A stretch of 64,000 nt of DNA from an uncultured Bacteroidales bacterium (lineage in GTDB: Bacteria; Bacteroidota; Bacteroidia; Bacteroidales; Bacteroidaceae), in NCBI GenBank assembly GCA_902775375.1, contig CACYLU010000008.1, positions 108,829 through 172,828 on the forward strand, read 5' to 3'. Shown piece after piece: positions 17,694 through 24,728 of the stretch. The notes below the pieces were generated by a model. The model made no database searches, was not told the DNA's origin, and saw nothing but the letters and a program-made list of their open reading frames with translations. Position numbers and translations under genes: made by a program. Position 1 is the stretch's first letter. Each line of letters opens with the position of its first letter.

Positions 17694-17702
17694 TTCTGCG
17701 TC

Positions 17703-17715
17703 GTACCCAGACCCG
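17703..17715. repeat. attL core, tRNA-Leu 3'-end fragment
   Basis: GTACCCAGACCCG is identical to 22947-22959. It keeps 12 nucleotides of the tRNA acceptor/T-arm end, next to the displaced host terminator. Confidence 0.92.
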
Positions 17716-17799
17716 AACTACAAATATTATATTCAACTATTTTATAAACCATCTACAAATCCTTTGTTTATAGGCTTTTCTAACTTTATACAATCAATG

Positions 17800-17831
17800 C
17801 AAAGGTAATGAAAAGTATTAAAATAACCAAA
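17800..17831 (-). promoter_or_regulatory. Outward-facing promoter at the left end of the element
   Basis: On the minus strand TTTG (17831-17828), 20 bp, then TACCTTTG (17807-17800). It points through attL toward the host terminator, with no gene in between. In a circular form it would read across attP into the right end. Confidence 0.7.
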
Positions 17832-17832
17832 T

Positions 17833-17867
17833 TGTTGCACCAATGTTGCACCAAAATGTTGCACCAA
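17833..17867 (+). repeat. Three arm-type repeats TGTTGCACCAA (left end)
   Basis: Exact 11-mers at 17833-17843, 17844-17854 and 17857-17867. The 27-bp segment 17830-17856 is identical to 22865-22891 at the right end. They resemble arm-site repeats bound by the N-terminal domain of tyrosine integrases. They lie exactly between the -33 boxes of two divergent promoters. Confidence 0.88.
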
Positions 17868-17888
17868 ACAATTTTTTTTGTAACTTTG
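17859..17888 (+). promoter_or_regulatory. Integrase promoter, overlapping the third arm repeat
   Basis: TTG (17859-17861), 19 bp, then TAACTTTG (17881-17888). The -33 TTG is part of the third TGTTGCACCAA repeat, so integrase binding could shut its own promoter. Confidence 0.82.
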
Positions 17889-17914
17889 CACTTGGATATT
17901 TAATTTTATTAGTT

Positions 17915-19312
17915 ATGGCAAACAAAGGAAACACAACATTTGGCTTTATGTTAGCCAACCATCCCAACAGATTTGGTTTTTATCCCGTAATGCTCCGTAT
18001 TACAAGGGATAGAAAAACAAAGAGGGTAAAGACTGAGTTAGAAGTAAAGAAAGCAGATTGGAATCAAAAGGCTAAAGGCTACAAGCACTTTAGAGATACA
18101 TTCCACAATGCAAGTGTGTATAATGATATGCTTCTTGGCATTCTGCAAAGGTACAAAGACACCTACCTTGAACTGAAAGAAGATGGTAATGCATCAGCAG
18201 GAAACATTATTGAAAAAGTAAAGTCAGGGGATATTACGGAATCATTCCTACAATATGCCAAAGACCGAACACAAGCCATCTATGATGCAGGAGGCATAAG
18301 GAATTGGAAAAAGTATAATGGTTTCTGCAATAAACTGGAGGCATACCTAAAAAGCATAAGAAAAGGTGATTTACTCTTTGCTGAACTAACACCATCATTC
18401 CTTTCCAAATTTGATGCTTTCTTACACAAACTACCCAATGAAAGACACCCCGAACAACTATTGCATCAAAACACTATTGCAGTGGTGTTTAATATCTTCA
18501 AGACCTTGGTAAATAGAGCCATCACAATAGATGATAAGATGAAGCCCGAACAAAACCCATTTATGAAGTTCAAATATGGCTCACTAAAGACCGAAAAGGA
18601 AAAGTTAGATGCAATGGAATTAGACACCATAAAGGCACTTGATTTGCAAGAGGGTAGTTTGATTTGGCATTGCCGTAACTATTTCTTTTTCTCATTCTAT
18701 TGTGCAGGAATTAGAGCAGGAGACCTTATACAACTAAGATGGTACAACATTACCACAGAGGGAAGATTAAACTATCAGATGGGGAAGAATCACAAAGTTA
18801 GGGATTTGAAACTTGTGCAGCCTGCCATTGATATATTGGCATATTATAAGAAAGAGGGTGCAAAGCCCACTGACTACATTTTCCCATTGCTTGATGATAG
18901 TGAACAATGGTGCAAGTATATCACACAAGAGCAAAAAGACACAATGCCATCCGACCTAAAGAAAAGAATGTTTGAAGTGATTGGGGCTAAAAATGCACTT
19001 ATAAACAAGGAACTTGCTAAGATACAAAAGTTAGCAGGATTGGAAAAAAGAATATCATTCCATATTAGCCGACATTCATTTGCTAAGGCTGCAAAAGATG
19101 CAGGAATAGACAATTTAGAAGTGAAAGCCTTACTTGCACATACAAATCTATCTACCACACAAAAGTATATGGGAGATTTTGACACCCAACAGAATGATGC
19201 AGCCCTTGACATTATCTTCAAGAAAGATGATGAAGAAGTGCTATTGAAACAACTGCAAGGGGTAGATCCCGAACTATTGAAAAAGGTACTTGAAAAGTTA
19301 TCTGTAAAGTGA
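17915..19312 (+). CDS. int: Tyrosine recombinase/integrase of the element
   Basis: The 465-residue protein integrates and excises the element. Residues 1-110 form an arm-binding, Bacteroidetes-type domain, 111-225 the SAM-like core-binding domain and 235-440 the catalytic domain. The catalytic set is complete: Arg267 in AGIRAGD, a beta-hairpin lysine near 291-294 in GKNHKV, His383 and Arg386 in HISRHSF, His409 in LLAHTNL and the nucleophile Tyr418 in TQKYM. The ATG at 17915 is chosen because the promoter -7 box (17881-17888) lies downstream of the other in-frame start at 17843. It is the first gene of a two-gene operon with the 264-residue gene 7 bp downstream. Confidence 0.96.
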   Translation: MANKGNTTFGFMLANHPNRFGFYPVMLRITRDRKTKRVKTELEVKKADWNQKAKGYKHFRDTFHNASVYNDMLLGILQRYKDTYLELKEDGNASAGNIIEKVKSGDITESFLQYAKDRTQAIYDAGGIRNWKKYNGFCNKLEAYLKSIRKGDLLFAELTPSFLSKFDAFLHKLPNERHPEQLLHQNTIAVVFNIFKTLVNRAITIDDKMKPEQNPFMKFKYGSLKTEKEKLDAMELDTIKALDLQEGSLIWHCRNYFFFSFYCAGIRAGDLIQLRWYNITTEGRLNYQMGKNHKVRDLKLVQPAIDILAYYKKEGAKPTDYIFPLLDDSEQWCKYITQEQKDTMPSDLKKRMFEVIGAKNALINKELAKIQKLAGLEKRISFHISRHSFAKAAKDAGIDNLEVKALLAHTNLSTTQKYMGDFDTQQNDAALDIIFKKDDEEVLLKQLQGVDPELLKKVLEKLSVK

Positions 19313-19319
19313 TTGTGCT

Positions 19320-20114
19320 ATGGAAAAAAATATAACAATACAAATTTATCTGCCAAACATAACAAATAGCCTCAACAAAGAATTGTTGGAAAAACAAAGT
19401 GCTATAACAAATATACTCAAAGGAACACCTTTTGAGAAAGACACCAATGCAATTTTTGAACACCTTGTGAAAGTGCAAGGTGCTTTGCATTATAAAGAAA
19501 TAGAGATACAATCACACAAAGAGCAGAACCAAAGATTATTGGATATTGTGGAGGCACTTATAGCACTTTTCCAATTACCAAAAGAAATGAAACTTAGTTT
19601 TGGGGTATGGAGTATTGATTTGCCACAGATAATGGTGTGTGATACAGCCTTATATTTGAGAAAATCTTTAATGGAACTTTTTAACAACACCCCCTCACTT
19701 TTCAATGGAGGCTTTGATGATGACGGCAACCAAATAGTTTTAGACCCCAATAACAAAAGCCACCTGAAAGCAAAGAAAAAGGAATTGGAACAAGTACAAG
19801 AAATGCTCAACACTCTAAAACAACATCAAGGGCGTGCAACATACTCCAAGAACACCCCCAATGAAATCACAGACACCTTTAGAATTGTTTGTGCTATTAA
19901 GATTTTTTGCAAGTGTGATGGTTTCAAAAAATGGGGAAGAAGAGGTAATGCAAAGAGAAATGAATGTATATTTAAGTGCTTGCAAGTATTTGGTTATACA
20001 ACAATCAAAAATACTACAGATGAAATGAAAAATGCAGAGCAAAGAAACTATGAGAAGAAAAAAGTAAATGATGCCGAAAAAAGGAACATTGTATTTATTA
20101 GTCCACCATTGTAA
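19320..20114 (+). CDS. Element protein of unknown function, 264 residues
   Basis: I do not recognise this family. The protein is soluble and charged. Residues 15-75 look like a coiled coil (NKELLEKQSAITNILK to KEIEIQSHKEQNQRLLDIVEALIALF), residues 150-175 form a second Lys/Glu/Gln-rich helix (LKAKKKELEQVQEMLNTLKQHQG), and the tail is basic with several Cys (CAIKIFCKCDGFKKWGRRGNAKRNECIFKC). It starts 7 bp after the integrase stop, so the two are translated from one message, which suggests a role in recombination control or DNA binding. Two consecutive terminators follow. Confidence 0.75.
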   Translation: MEKNITIQIYLPNITNSLNKELLEKQSAITNILKGTPFEKDTNAIFEHLVKVQGALHYKEIEIQSHKEQNQRLLDIVEALIALFQLPKEMKLSFGVWSIDLPQIMVCDTALYLRKSLMELFNNTPSLFNGGFDDDGNQIVLDPNNKSHLKAKKKELEQVQEMLNTLKQHQGRATYSKNTPNEITDTFRIVCAIKIFCKCDGFKKWGRRGNAKRNECIFKCLQVFGYTTIKNTTDEMKNAEQRNYEKKKVNDAEKRNIVFISPPL

Positions 20115-20141
20115 GTATATAGTTTTGGATTTGCTATTATA

Positions 20142-20174
20142 TGCCCTTTAGGAACATTCCTATTGGGCATTTTT
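20142..20174 (+). terminator. First terminator after the integrase operon
   Basis: TGCCC and TAGGAA pair with TTCCTA and GGGCA (a TT/TT internal mismatch between), followed by TTTTT. Confidence 0.82.
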
Positions 20175-20178
20175 GTTT

Positions 20179-20221
20179 GGTACTTAATTGCTGCATAATC
20201 CTTTAATTAAGTACCTTTTTT
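20179..20221 (+). terminator. Second, adjacent terminator after the integrase operon
   Basis: Perfect 11-bp stem GGTACTTAATT/AATTAAGTACC, 15-base loop, then six T. Two terminators in a row insulate the int operon from the rep-side genes. Confidence 0.85.
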
Positions 20222-20238
20222 CTCCTATGAAATCACAT

Positions 20239-20246
20239 TACCTTTG
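20239..20246 (+). promoter_or_regulatory. Promoter -7 box for the xis-like/rep gene group
   Basis: TACCTTTG matches TAnnTTTG perfectly and is followed by a 47-bp AT-rich leader to the ATG at 20294. The -33 region overlaps the T-run of the preceding terminator and is weak. Confidence 0.72.
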
Positions 20247-20293
20247 CATCAGAACTTCAAATTGAATATTTAACTTTTAATATTAAAAAAAGT

Positions 20294-20599
20294 ATGATTG
20301 AACAAAAAATGATGCAACCGACAACAACAATGGTTATGCTTCCACAAACAGAATGGGAAGGTATGAAATCCGACCTGCAAGAACTAAAAGAACTTGTAAG
20401 GGTAAAGAGTAGTGAAGAACTTAATGCACAGTGGATAGAATCTACTGAAGCAAGGAAACTCTTAGGTGTAAGCCAAAAGACTTGGCAAGGATATAGAGAT
20501 AATAGAATTATTCCATTTGTGCAAGTAGGCAGGAAAATCTATGTAAAGAGGGGAGACTTAAACAAGTTTATGCAAGACCATTATATTAATTCAAAATAA
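20294..20599 (+). CDS. Helix-turn-helix protein, excisionase-like (MerR/HTH_17 type)
   Basis: The 101-residue protein has a helical N-terminal part (about 15-42) and a winged HTH of the excisionase/HTH_17 group at 46-95: WIESTEARKLLGVSQKTWQGYRD followed by IIPFVQVGRKIYVKRGDLNKFM. Proteins of this shape act as recombination directionality factors in Bacteroidetes integrative elements and bend DNA near att sites. It heads a second transcription unit behind its own promoter. It could instead be a plain repressor of rep. Confidence 0.85.
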   Translation: MIEQKMMQPTTTMVMLPQTEWEGMKSDLQELKELVRVKSSEELNAQWIESTEARKLLGVSQKTWQGYRDNRIIPFVQVGRKIYVKRGDLNKFMQDHYINSK

Positions 20600-20612
20600 G
20601 AAAGGGGTAATT

Positions 20613-20918
20613 ATGAATGCAAAAGACTTTATAGATGGAATGCTTGCAGATGCAAAGGAATATGCAGGTATAAGTGTGCCACCATTGGCAGCTGGACAAA
20701 GTGCCAAAACTTATTTGTTGGAAGATTTAAGGCTTTTCTTGTGTAGTGCTATCAGCCCAAGACTTAGTAAATACGAAAAATCATCTAAGCCAATAAGGGA
20801 TGATGTATTGCTGAAAGAACTTATTTTGTACTACCATATCTTAGGTTATACGGATGAGGCTGCAAAGGAGAAGATAATATCAATATTAGACCGAAAGGAG
20901 GAATGGGATGGAGAATGA
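20613..20918 (+). CDS. Small element protein of unknown function, 101 residues
   Basis: Not recognised. It is an all-helical, soluble protein (MNAKDFIDGMLADAKEYAG, KTYLLEDLRLFLCSAISPRLSKYE, DDVLLKELILYYHILGYTDEAAKEKIISILD). It lies 13 bp after the HTH gene, and its end overlaps the next start by 11 bp, so it belongs to the same message and is probably translationally coupled to the next gene. No catalytic motif is seen. Confidence 0.72.
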   Translation: MNAKDFIDGMLADAKEYAGISVPPLAAGQSAKTYLLEDLRLFLCSAISPRLSKYEKSSKPIRDDVLLKELILYYHILGYTDEAAKEKIISILDRKEEWDGE

Positions 20919-21369
20919 ATTTTTGCGCAAGCAATTACGGATATGTACCTACCAACTGAAACAAGGCACTAAATCAAGTTATTATTTAAGTGGTGGGGAA
21001 AGATTGCTACCCAATAGAGTAGGTATTACCCCTGATGGCTTTACACAAGTGCGGAAGAAAGGGAGAAACTTGCAACCAATAGCAGGGCAATTTGTAGCCA
21101 ATTTCAATAAGAAAGAGGAATCTTTACTAAAGCAATATCCCCCTTACATAGTCCGAACACAAATTTGGAAGATAGAAGATTATCCCCAATTTATAGGATA
21201 TGGCACTTGTGGAATAACCAATGAGAATGGAGAGACACAAGACACTGGAGACTTGATGGTTTTTTATTCTAATAACAAGTGGGAGACAATAACAATATTC
21301 TATTTTGTCGGAATGGCTACACCACAATTTAGGGATGAGGCTTTTAAATATGCTGCAAGTATTGTTTAA
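20908..21369 (+). CDS. Small element protein of unknown function, 153 residues
   Basis: Not recognised. A basic N-terminal half (LRKQLRICTYQLKQGTKSSYYLSGGERLLPNR, KKGRNLQPIAG) is followed by a probable beta-rich half (PPYIVRTQIWKIEDYPQFIGYGTCG, GDLMVFYSNNKWETITIFYFVG). It overlaps the preceding gene by 11 bp. There is no signal peptide or membrane segment, and it does not resemble a coat protein. A DNA-binding accessory for replication or a defence-type cargo protein are both possible. Confidence 0.7.
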   Translation: MENEFLRKQLRICTYQLKQGTKSSYYLSGGERLLPNRVGITPDGFTQVRKKGRNLQPIAGQFVANFNKKEESLLKQYPPYIVRTQIWKIEDYPQFIGYGTCGITNENGETQDTGDLMVFYSNNKWETITIFYFVGMATPQFRDEAFKYAASIV

Positions 21370-21432
21370 CAGACCAAAGAAAAGGGGAGTGCTTCACAGC
21401 CTCCCCACTTTGGATATTTTATTTAATTAGTT

Positions 21433-22401
21433 ATGATTGACTTTATCAGTGCAACCATATCTGGGTGCAAAGATACAATAAATTATTCACATTTAGTGCT
21501 TGAAAGTGAAAATATCAAGTTCAACAGAACTTATTATGCCATTGATGGGTGTGAGGAAATGCAATTAATTATCATACACAACACTGGGGATATAAGGCTA
21601 AAGGGTAGTGTGCCGTATTACTATCAAGGCAATAACTTCACTTTTGATAGAAAGAAGTTTGTGCAAGCCATAGACTATATAAACACAATTACAAACATAG
21701 ACTTTTGGCAGGCAGATTTAGATGAGTTTGAATTTGGTGTGATTATGGAAGTACCTACAACACCCCGAAACTACATAATACACCATACTGCAAAGAGAGG
21801 CGAAAAGTTATTGCAGAATGAAAGAGGCAGAGATAAAGGAAAATTTAGATGGTGGGAAGATAAAACACTATCCTTAAAATTGTATGATGCAGGCAGGAAT
21901 ATCAAGGCAAAGCAAAGTGAGAATAGGAAACAAGTTATCCGAAATGCAGGATGGGATGATGATAAAGAATATATCAAGTTTGAAATCCACTACAAAAAGC
22001 CTCATCTTTGCTTAAACAATGGTAGGGCAATGAAACTATATTGCTTGGCAAATCCTACTTGGGAGGATAGGCTTAAAGAAGATTTGTTTGAACAATACCA
22101 AAGATTAAACCCATACAAGGAAATAACCATACCAACAGACAAGAAACAATTTGGAACACCAAATATTTATGCCCACACTTTCACAGAGTTTGCCATAAAT
22201 ATGGATTATTCCCCCGAAGATATAAAAGGGCTATTGTATAATACCATCAATAATGCAACCAACACACTTTCTAAGTCTGATAAAGATGCAAGAAAAAGAG
22301 AAGTTTCCAAGATACAAGGGACATTGCTAACTCCCACTGAAAGCCAATGGGATTTGCGAATCAATATGCAAGAGGCAATAAATAAGACAAACACCCCTTA
22401 A
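21433..22401 (+). CDS. Putative rolling-circle replication initiator (phage gene II / Rep_trans-like)
   Basis: The 322-residue protein shows the order of blocks seen in filamentous-phage gene II/RstA and Rep_trans initiators: a short N-terminal strand (MIDFISATI), a KGSVPYYYQGNNF block (57-69), FEFGV (99-103), LKLYDAG (148-154) and an acidic strand IKFEIHYKKP (181-190). Such proteins nick one strand at a double-strand origin and start rolling-circle replication. A clear HUH metal motif and the nicking tyrosine cannot be assigned by eye (IIHHT at 115-119 is the only His pair), so the call is by overall pattern. The leader is nearly identical to that of the integrase, and 460 bp of gene-free DNA follows. 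A relaxase-like mobilisation role is an alternative. Confidence 0.55.
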   Translation: MIDFISATISGCKDTINYSHLVLESENIKFNRTYYAIDGCEEMQLIIIHNTGDIRLKGSVPYYYQGNNFTFDRKKFVQAIDYINTITNIDFWQADLDEFEFGVIMEVPTTPRNYIIHHTAKRGEKLLQNERGRDKGKFRWWEDKTLSLKLYDAGRNIKAKQSENRKQVIRNAGWDDDKEYIKFEIHYKKPHLCLNNGRAMKLYCLANPTWEDRLKEDLFEQYQRLNPYKEITIPTDKKQFGTPNIYAHTFTEFAINMDYSPEDIKGLLYNTINNATNTLSKSDKDARKREVSKIQGTLLTPTESQWDLRINMQEAINKTNTP

Positions 22402-22864
22402 AAGGCACACAAACACCCCTACAATCACTTTTCTTTTGTTGGGTGCATAACTATATCAAGGAATCAAATTCAAGGGCTTGTAAGGCATTGCTCAGAAAAC
22501 CACACAAGCATAATAATTCTTATGCTTTTATCACACAATAAAAAGGGTATGGCAGTATCAAACGAACATTCATTGCCACAAAATTACTAAGACACATACC
22601 CCACTATATATAGTAACTAATCCCCAATATTAATTAATAAATATAATTAATTATTATAATAATAGAGAGGATTTTTCTTTTTTCCCAAATTTTTTTTTTC
22701 GACAAGATAGCCACTTGCACCATATAGCCAAATTATCCATCTACCCCCCCTCCCCCTCATTATACAAGAAAAGGGCTTAACTTACATAGTTATGCAGCCA
22801 AAGCCCTTGTAATTATGAATGCCTTTCTTGGGTGCAAAGATAAGAAATTTATATCAAAAACAAG
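22402..22864. other. Gene-free right part of the element; possible replication origin
   Basis: No gene is supported. Contents: a short hairpin (22506-22527), a very AT-rich tract of TTAATTAAT and ATAATAATA type (22611-22675), long T and C homopolymers (around 22681-22700 and 22743-22757), and a hairpin with arms AAGGGCTT (22771-22778) and AAGCCCTT (22801-22808). Such a mix next to a Rep gene is where a double- or single-strand origin would be expected; no nick site can be named. Confidence 0.5.
22506..22529 (+). terminator. Weak hairpin terminator after the rep gene
   Basis: 8-bp stem AAGCATAA/TTATGCTT with a 6-base loop, followed by a short T stretch, about 105 bp after the rep stop. Confidence 0.45.
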
Positions 22865-22867
22865 AAT

Positions 22868-22889
22868 TGTTGCACCAATGTTGCACCAA
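22868..22889 (+). repeat. Two arm-type repeats TGTTGCACCAA (right end)
   Basis: Exact 11-mers at 22868-22878 and 22879-22889, in the same orientation as the left copies. They are part of the 27-bp identical block 22865-22891, 58 bp from attR. Confidence 0.88.
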
Positions 22890-22896
22890 AAATAAA

Positions 22897-22933
22897 AAAG
22901 TGTGTTGTAACTAATTGATAGCCAACACACTTT
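22897..22933 (-). terminator. Element-borne replacement terminator for tRNA-Leu
   Basis: Perfect 11-bp stem AAAGTGTGTTG/CAACACACTTT, followed on the minus strand by TTTTTTATTTT. It begins 14 bp after the tRNA 3' end and takes over the job of the host terminator at 17661-17693, which the insertion moved 5.2 kb away. Confidence 0.85.
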
Positions 22934-22946
22934 GCCTTAAAGCCTT

Positions 22947-22959
22947 GTACCCAGACCCG
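22947..22959. repeat. attR core inside tRNA-Leu
   Basis: GTACCCAGACCCG, identical to 17703-17715. The element brings in the end of the acceptor/T-arm so that the tRNA stays intact. Confidence 0.92.
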
Positions 22960-23029
22960 GGGTCGAACCGGGATGGGTTGCCCCACTGGTGTTTGAGACC
23001 AGCGCGTCTACCGATTCCGCCATCTGGGC
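22948..23029 (-). tRNA. tRNA-Leu, anticodon CAA
   Basis: An 82-nt class II-length tRNA. The acceptor GCCCAGA pairs with TCTGGGT with discriminator A, the anticodon loop CTCAAAC sits between GCTGGT and ACCAGT, there is a short variable arm, and the T-loop is GGTTCGACCC. CCA is not encoded. Anticodon CAA reads UUG. Its 3' end is the integration site of the element to its left. Confidence 0.95.
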
Positions 23030-23046
23030 ATCTGAAAAATGCGGTG

Positions 23047-23077
23047 CAAAGATACAAACATTTTCTGAATTAGCAAA
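23047..23077 (-). promoter_or_regulatory. Promoter of tRNA-Leu
   Basis: On the minus strand TTTG (23077-23074), 19 bp, then TATCTTTG (23054-23047), about 18 bp before the tRNA. Confidence 0.82.
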
Positions 23078-23185
23078 TATGAATTACAAAAAAATCATCA
23101 ATACAGGAAATTATTGAGGAAAATTGCACTTAATGAGAAAAAAGACGTATATTAGCAAAACCAAATAAAACTAACCAAATCATCT

Positions 23186-24265
23186 ATGATTGACAAGAAT
23201 AATAACTACTGTGTAATCATGAGCGGAGGTGTAGGTAGCCGCTTTTGGCCCTATAGCCGAAAAAACCTACCCAAACAGTTTTTAGATTTCTTCGGAACAG
23301 GTAAATCGCTATTGCAACAGACATTTGAGCGATTTAACAAAGTTGTTCCTACCGAGAATATACTGATAGTAACTAATGAGCTATACGCCAATTTGGTACA
23401 AGAACAGCTTCCATTACTTCATCCTTCACAAATATTGCTCGAACCAAGCAGAAGAAACACTGCTCCCTGTATTGCATGGGCATCTTATCATATTCGTGCT
23501 ATCAACCCAAACGCTAACATAGTGGTGGCTCCTTCCGACCACCTAATTTTGAAAGAAGATGAGTTCCTGACTGCTATCAGGAATGGGCTCGAGTTTGCCG
23601 ATAAAAACGATAAGCTGCTGACCTTAGGTATTAGGCCCAATCGTCCAGAAACTGGCTATGGATACATACAGATAGCACAAAAAGAGGGTGAAAACTTATA
23701 TAAAGTGAAGACATTTACCGAGAAGCCTGAATTAGAGTTGGCTAAGGTGTTTGTGGCAAGTGGCGAGTTCTATTGGAACTCTGGTTTGTTTATCTGGAAC
23801 GTTAATAGCATAATTAAAGCATTGGAAAAGCATTTGCCAGATGTGACAAACAAACTGGCTTCTGACACTTATGGCACACCAAAAGAGACAGATTTCATTA
23901 ACGAACGTTTCTCAACATGCAACAATGTGTCAATTGACTTCGGAGTGATGGAAAAGGCCGACAACGTGTATGTATCGTTGGGTGATTTCGGATGGAGCGA
24001 CTTAGGTACTTGGGGCTCGTTGTATGATCTTTCTGAAAAAGATGACGAAGGTAATGTCACGCTAAAATGCCACACACAACTTTATGATAGTAAGAACAAT
24101 ATTGTCGTTCTTCCCAGTGGTAAACTAGCAGTCATCGCAGGCATGGAAGGCTATCTTATAGCAGAATCAGACAATGTGTTGCTAATTTGCCCGAAAGACC
24201 AGGAGAGTGCCATCAGAAAATATGTGAATGATGCTCAAATCAGATTTGGCAATGACTTTATTTAA
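23186..24265 (+). CDS. manC: Mannose-1-phosphate guanylyltransferase
   Basis: The 359-residue enzyme makes GDP-mannose from GTP and mannose-1-phosphate for glycan, capsule and GDP-fucose synthesis. The nucleotidyltransferase signature GGVGSRFWPYSRKNLPKQF (15-33) binds the nucleotide, FTEKP (about 175) and FYWNSGLFIW contribute to sugar binding, and the C-terminal beta-helix follows. The phosphomannose isomerase domain found in many proteobacterial bifunctional forms is absent, as usual in this phylum. A -7-like TATATTAG (23148-23155) with TTG 21 bp upstream may be its promoter. Convergent with the HIT gene across a shared terminator. Confidence 0.93.
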   Translation: MIDKNNNYCVIMSGGVGSRFWPYSRKNLPKQFLDFFGTGKSLLQQTFERFNKVVPTENILIVTNELYANLVQEQLPLLHPSQILLEPSRRNTAPCIAWASYHIRAINPNANIVVAPSDHLILKEDEFLTAIRNGLEFADKNDKLLTLGIRPNRPETGYGYIQIAQKEGENLYKVKTFTEKPELELAKVFVASGEFYWNSGLFIWNVNSIIKALEKHLPDVTNKLASDTYGTPKETDFINERFSTCNNVSIDFGVMEKADNVYVSLGDFGWSDLGTWGSLYDLSEKDDEGNVTLKCHTQLYDSKNNIVVLPSGKLAVIAGMEGYLIAESDNVLLICPKDQESAIRKYVNDAQIRFGNDFI

Positions 24266-24291
24266 ATATTGAATTTGACCAATAAAAAAGA

Positions 24292-24312
24292 AAAGCGGCA
24301 AATTGCCGCTTT
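24292..24312. terminator. Bidirectional terminator between manC and the HIT gene
   Basis: Arms AAAGCGGCAA and TTGCCGCTTT form a strong hairpin flanked by A-rich sequence on the left and T-rich on the right, so it can stop transcription from both sides. Confidence 0.88.
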
Positions 24313-24315
24313 CTT

Positions 24316-24708
24316 TTATAATTCTTTGCGAATCTTGGCCGCTGCTTCTGCCAACTCCTCATTAGTAGGATGCAGCTTAGGATTCGAGAAAATAAGATCT
24401 TTCTCGCTTTGCATTGGAACCAGATGAATGTGTGCATGGCGCACCTCAAGACCTAACACACCCATGCCTACCTTGATACATGGGAATGCTTTCTTGATAG
24501 CTACAGCGATGTGTTTAGCAAACACTATCATCTCAGCCAAATCGTCATCAGCTATATCAAAAATGTAATCAATCTCCTTCTTAGGTATTACCAATACATG
24601 GCCCATCACCAAAGGGTTGATGTCCAAAAAAGCATAAAACTTATCGTTCTCGGCAATTTTATGAGAAGGTATCTCACCTGCCACTATCTTACTGAATATA
24701 CTAGCCAT
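24316..24708 (-). CDS. HIT-family (histidine triad) nucleotide hydrolase
   Basis: The 130-residue cytosolic protein is a HINT-type purine nucleoside phosphoramidase: IFSKIVAGEIPSHKIAEND at the N-terminus, the nucleotide-binding stretch FLDINPLVMGHVLVIPKKE, and the triad HAHIHLVPM near residue 95 with the catalytic middle histidine. It starts 20 bp after the greA stop on the same strand, so the two form a greA-HIT operon under the attenuated greA promoter. Confidence 0.94.
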   Translation of the reverse strand: MASIFSKIVAGEIPSHKIAENDKFYAFLDINPLVMGHVLVIPKKEIDYIFDIADDDLAEMIVFAKHIAVAIKKAFPCIKVGMGVLGLEVRHAHIHLVPMQSEKDLIFSNPKLHPTNEELAEAAAKIRKEL

Positions 24709-24728
24709 AAAACAGTTCCTCTTAATTA

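Larger units (their letters stand above)
17703..22959. mobile_element. 5.26-kb integrative element inserted in the 3' end of tRNA-Leu(CAA)
   Basis: The limits are exact 13-bp direct repeats (GTACCCAGACCCG) at 17703-17715 and 22947-22959, the latter being the acceptor-stem 3' end of tRNA-Leu. Inside are a tyrosine integrase, an Xis-like HTH protein, a gene II/Rep_trans-like replication initiator and three genes of unknown function. Arm-type repeats TGTTGCACCAA occur three times near the left end and twice near the right. The DNA is visibly more AT-rich than the flanks and uses AGA/AGG/ATA codons freely. There is no relaxase of known type, no conjugation gene and no capsid gene, so it is best described as a small integrative plasmid or phage-satellite-like element. 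Confidence 0.9.

Noticed and set aside
17833-17867. TGTTGCACCAA repeats as a short CRISPR or simple tandem repeat
   Set aside because: The same 11-mers occur near the other end of the element in the same orientation, which fits integrase arm sites.
21433-22401. Conjugative relaxase (MobA) as the call for the 322-residue protein
   Set aside because: No relaxase three-histidine motif with an upstream tyrosine is visible, and the block order fits gene II/Rep_trans initiators better.
17703-22959. Microvirus-type prophage
   Set aside because: No capsid or pilot protein gene is present, and integration is by a tyrosine integrase in a tRNA gene rather than at dif.
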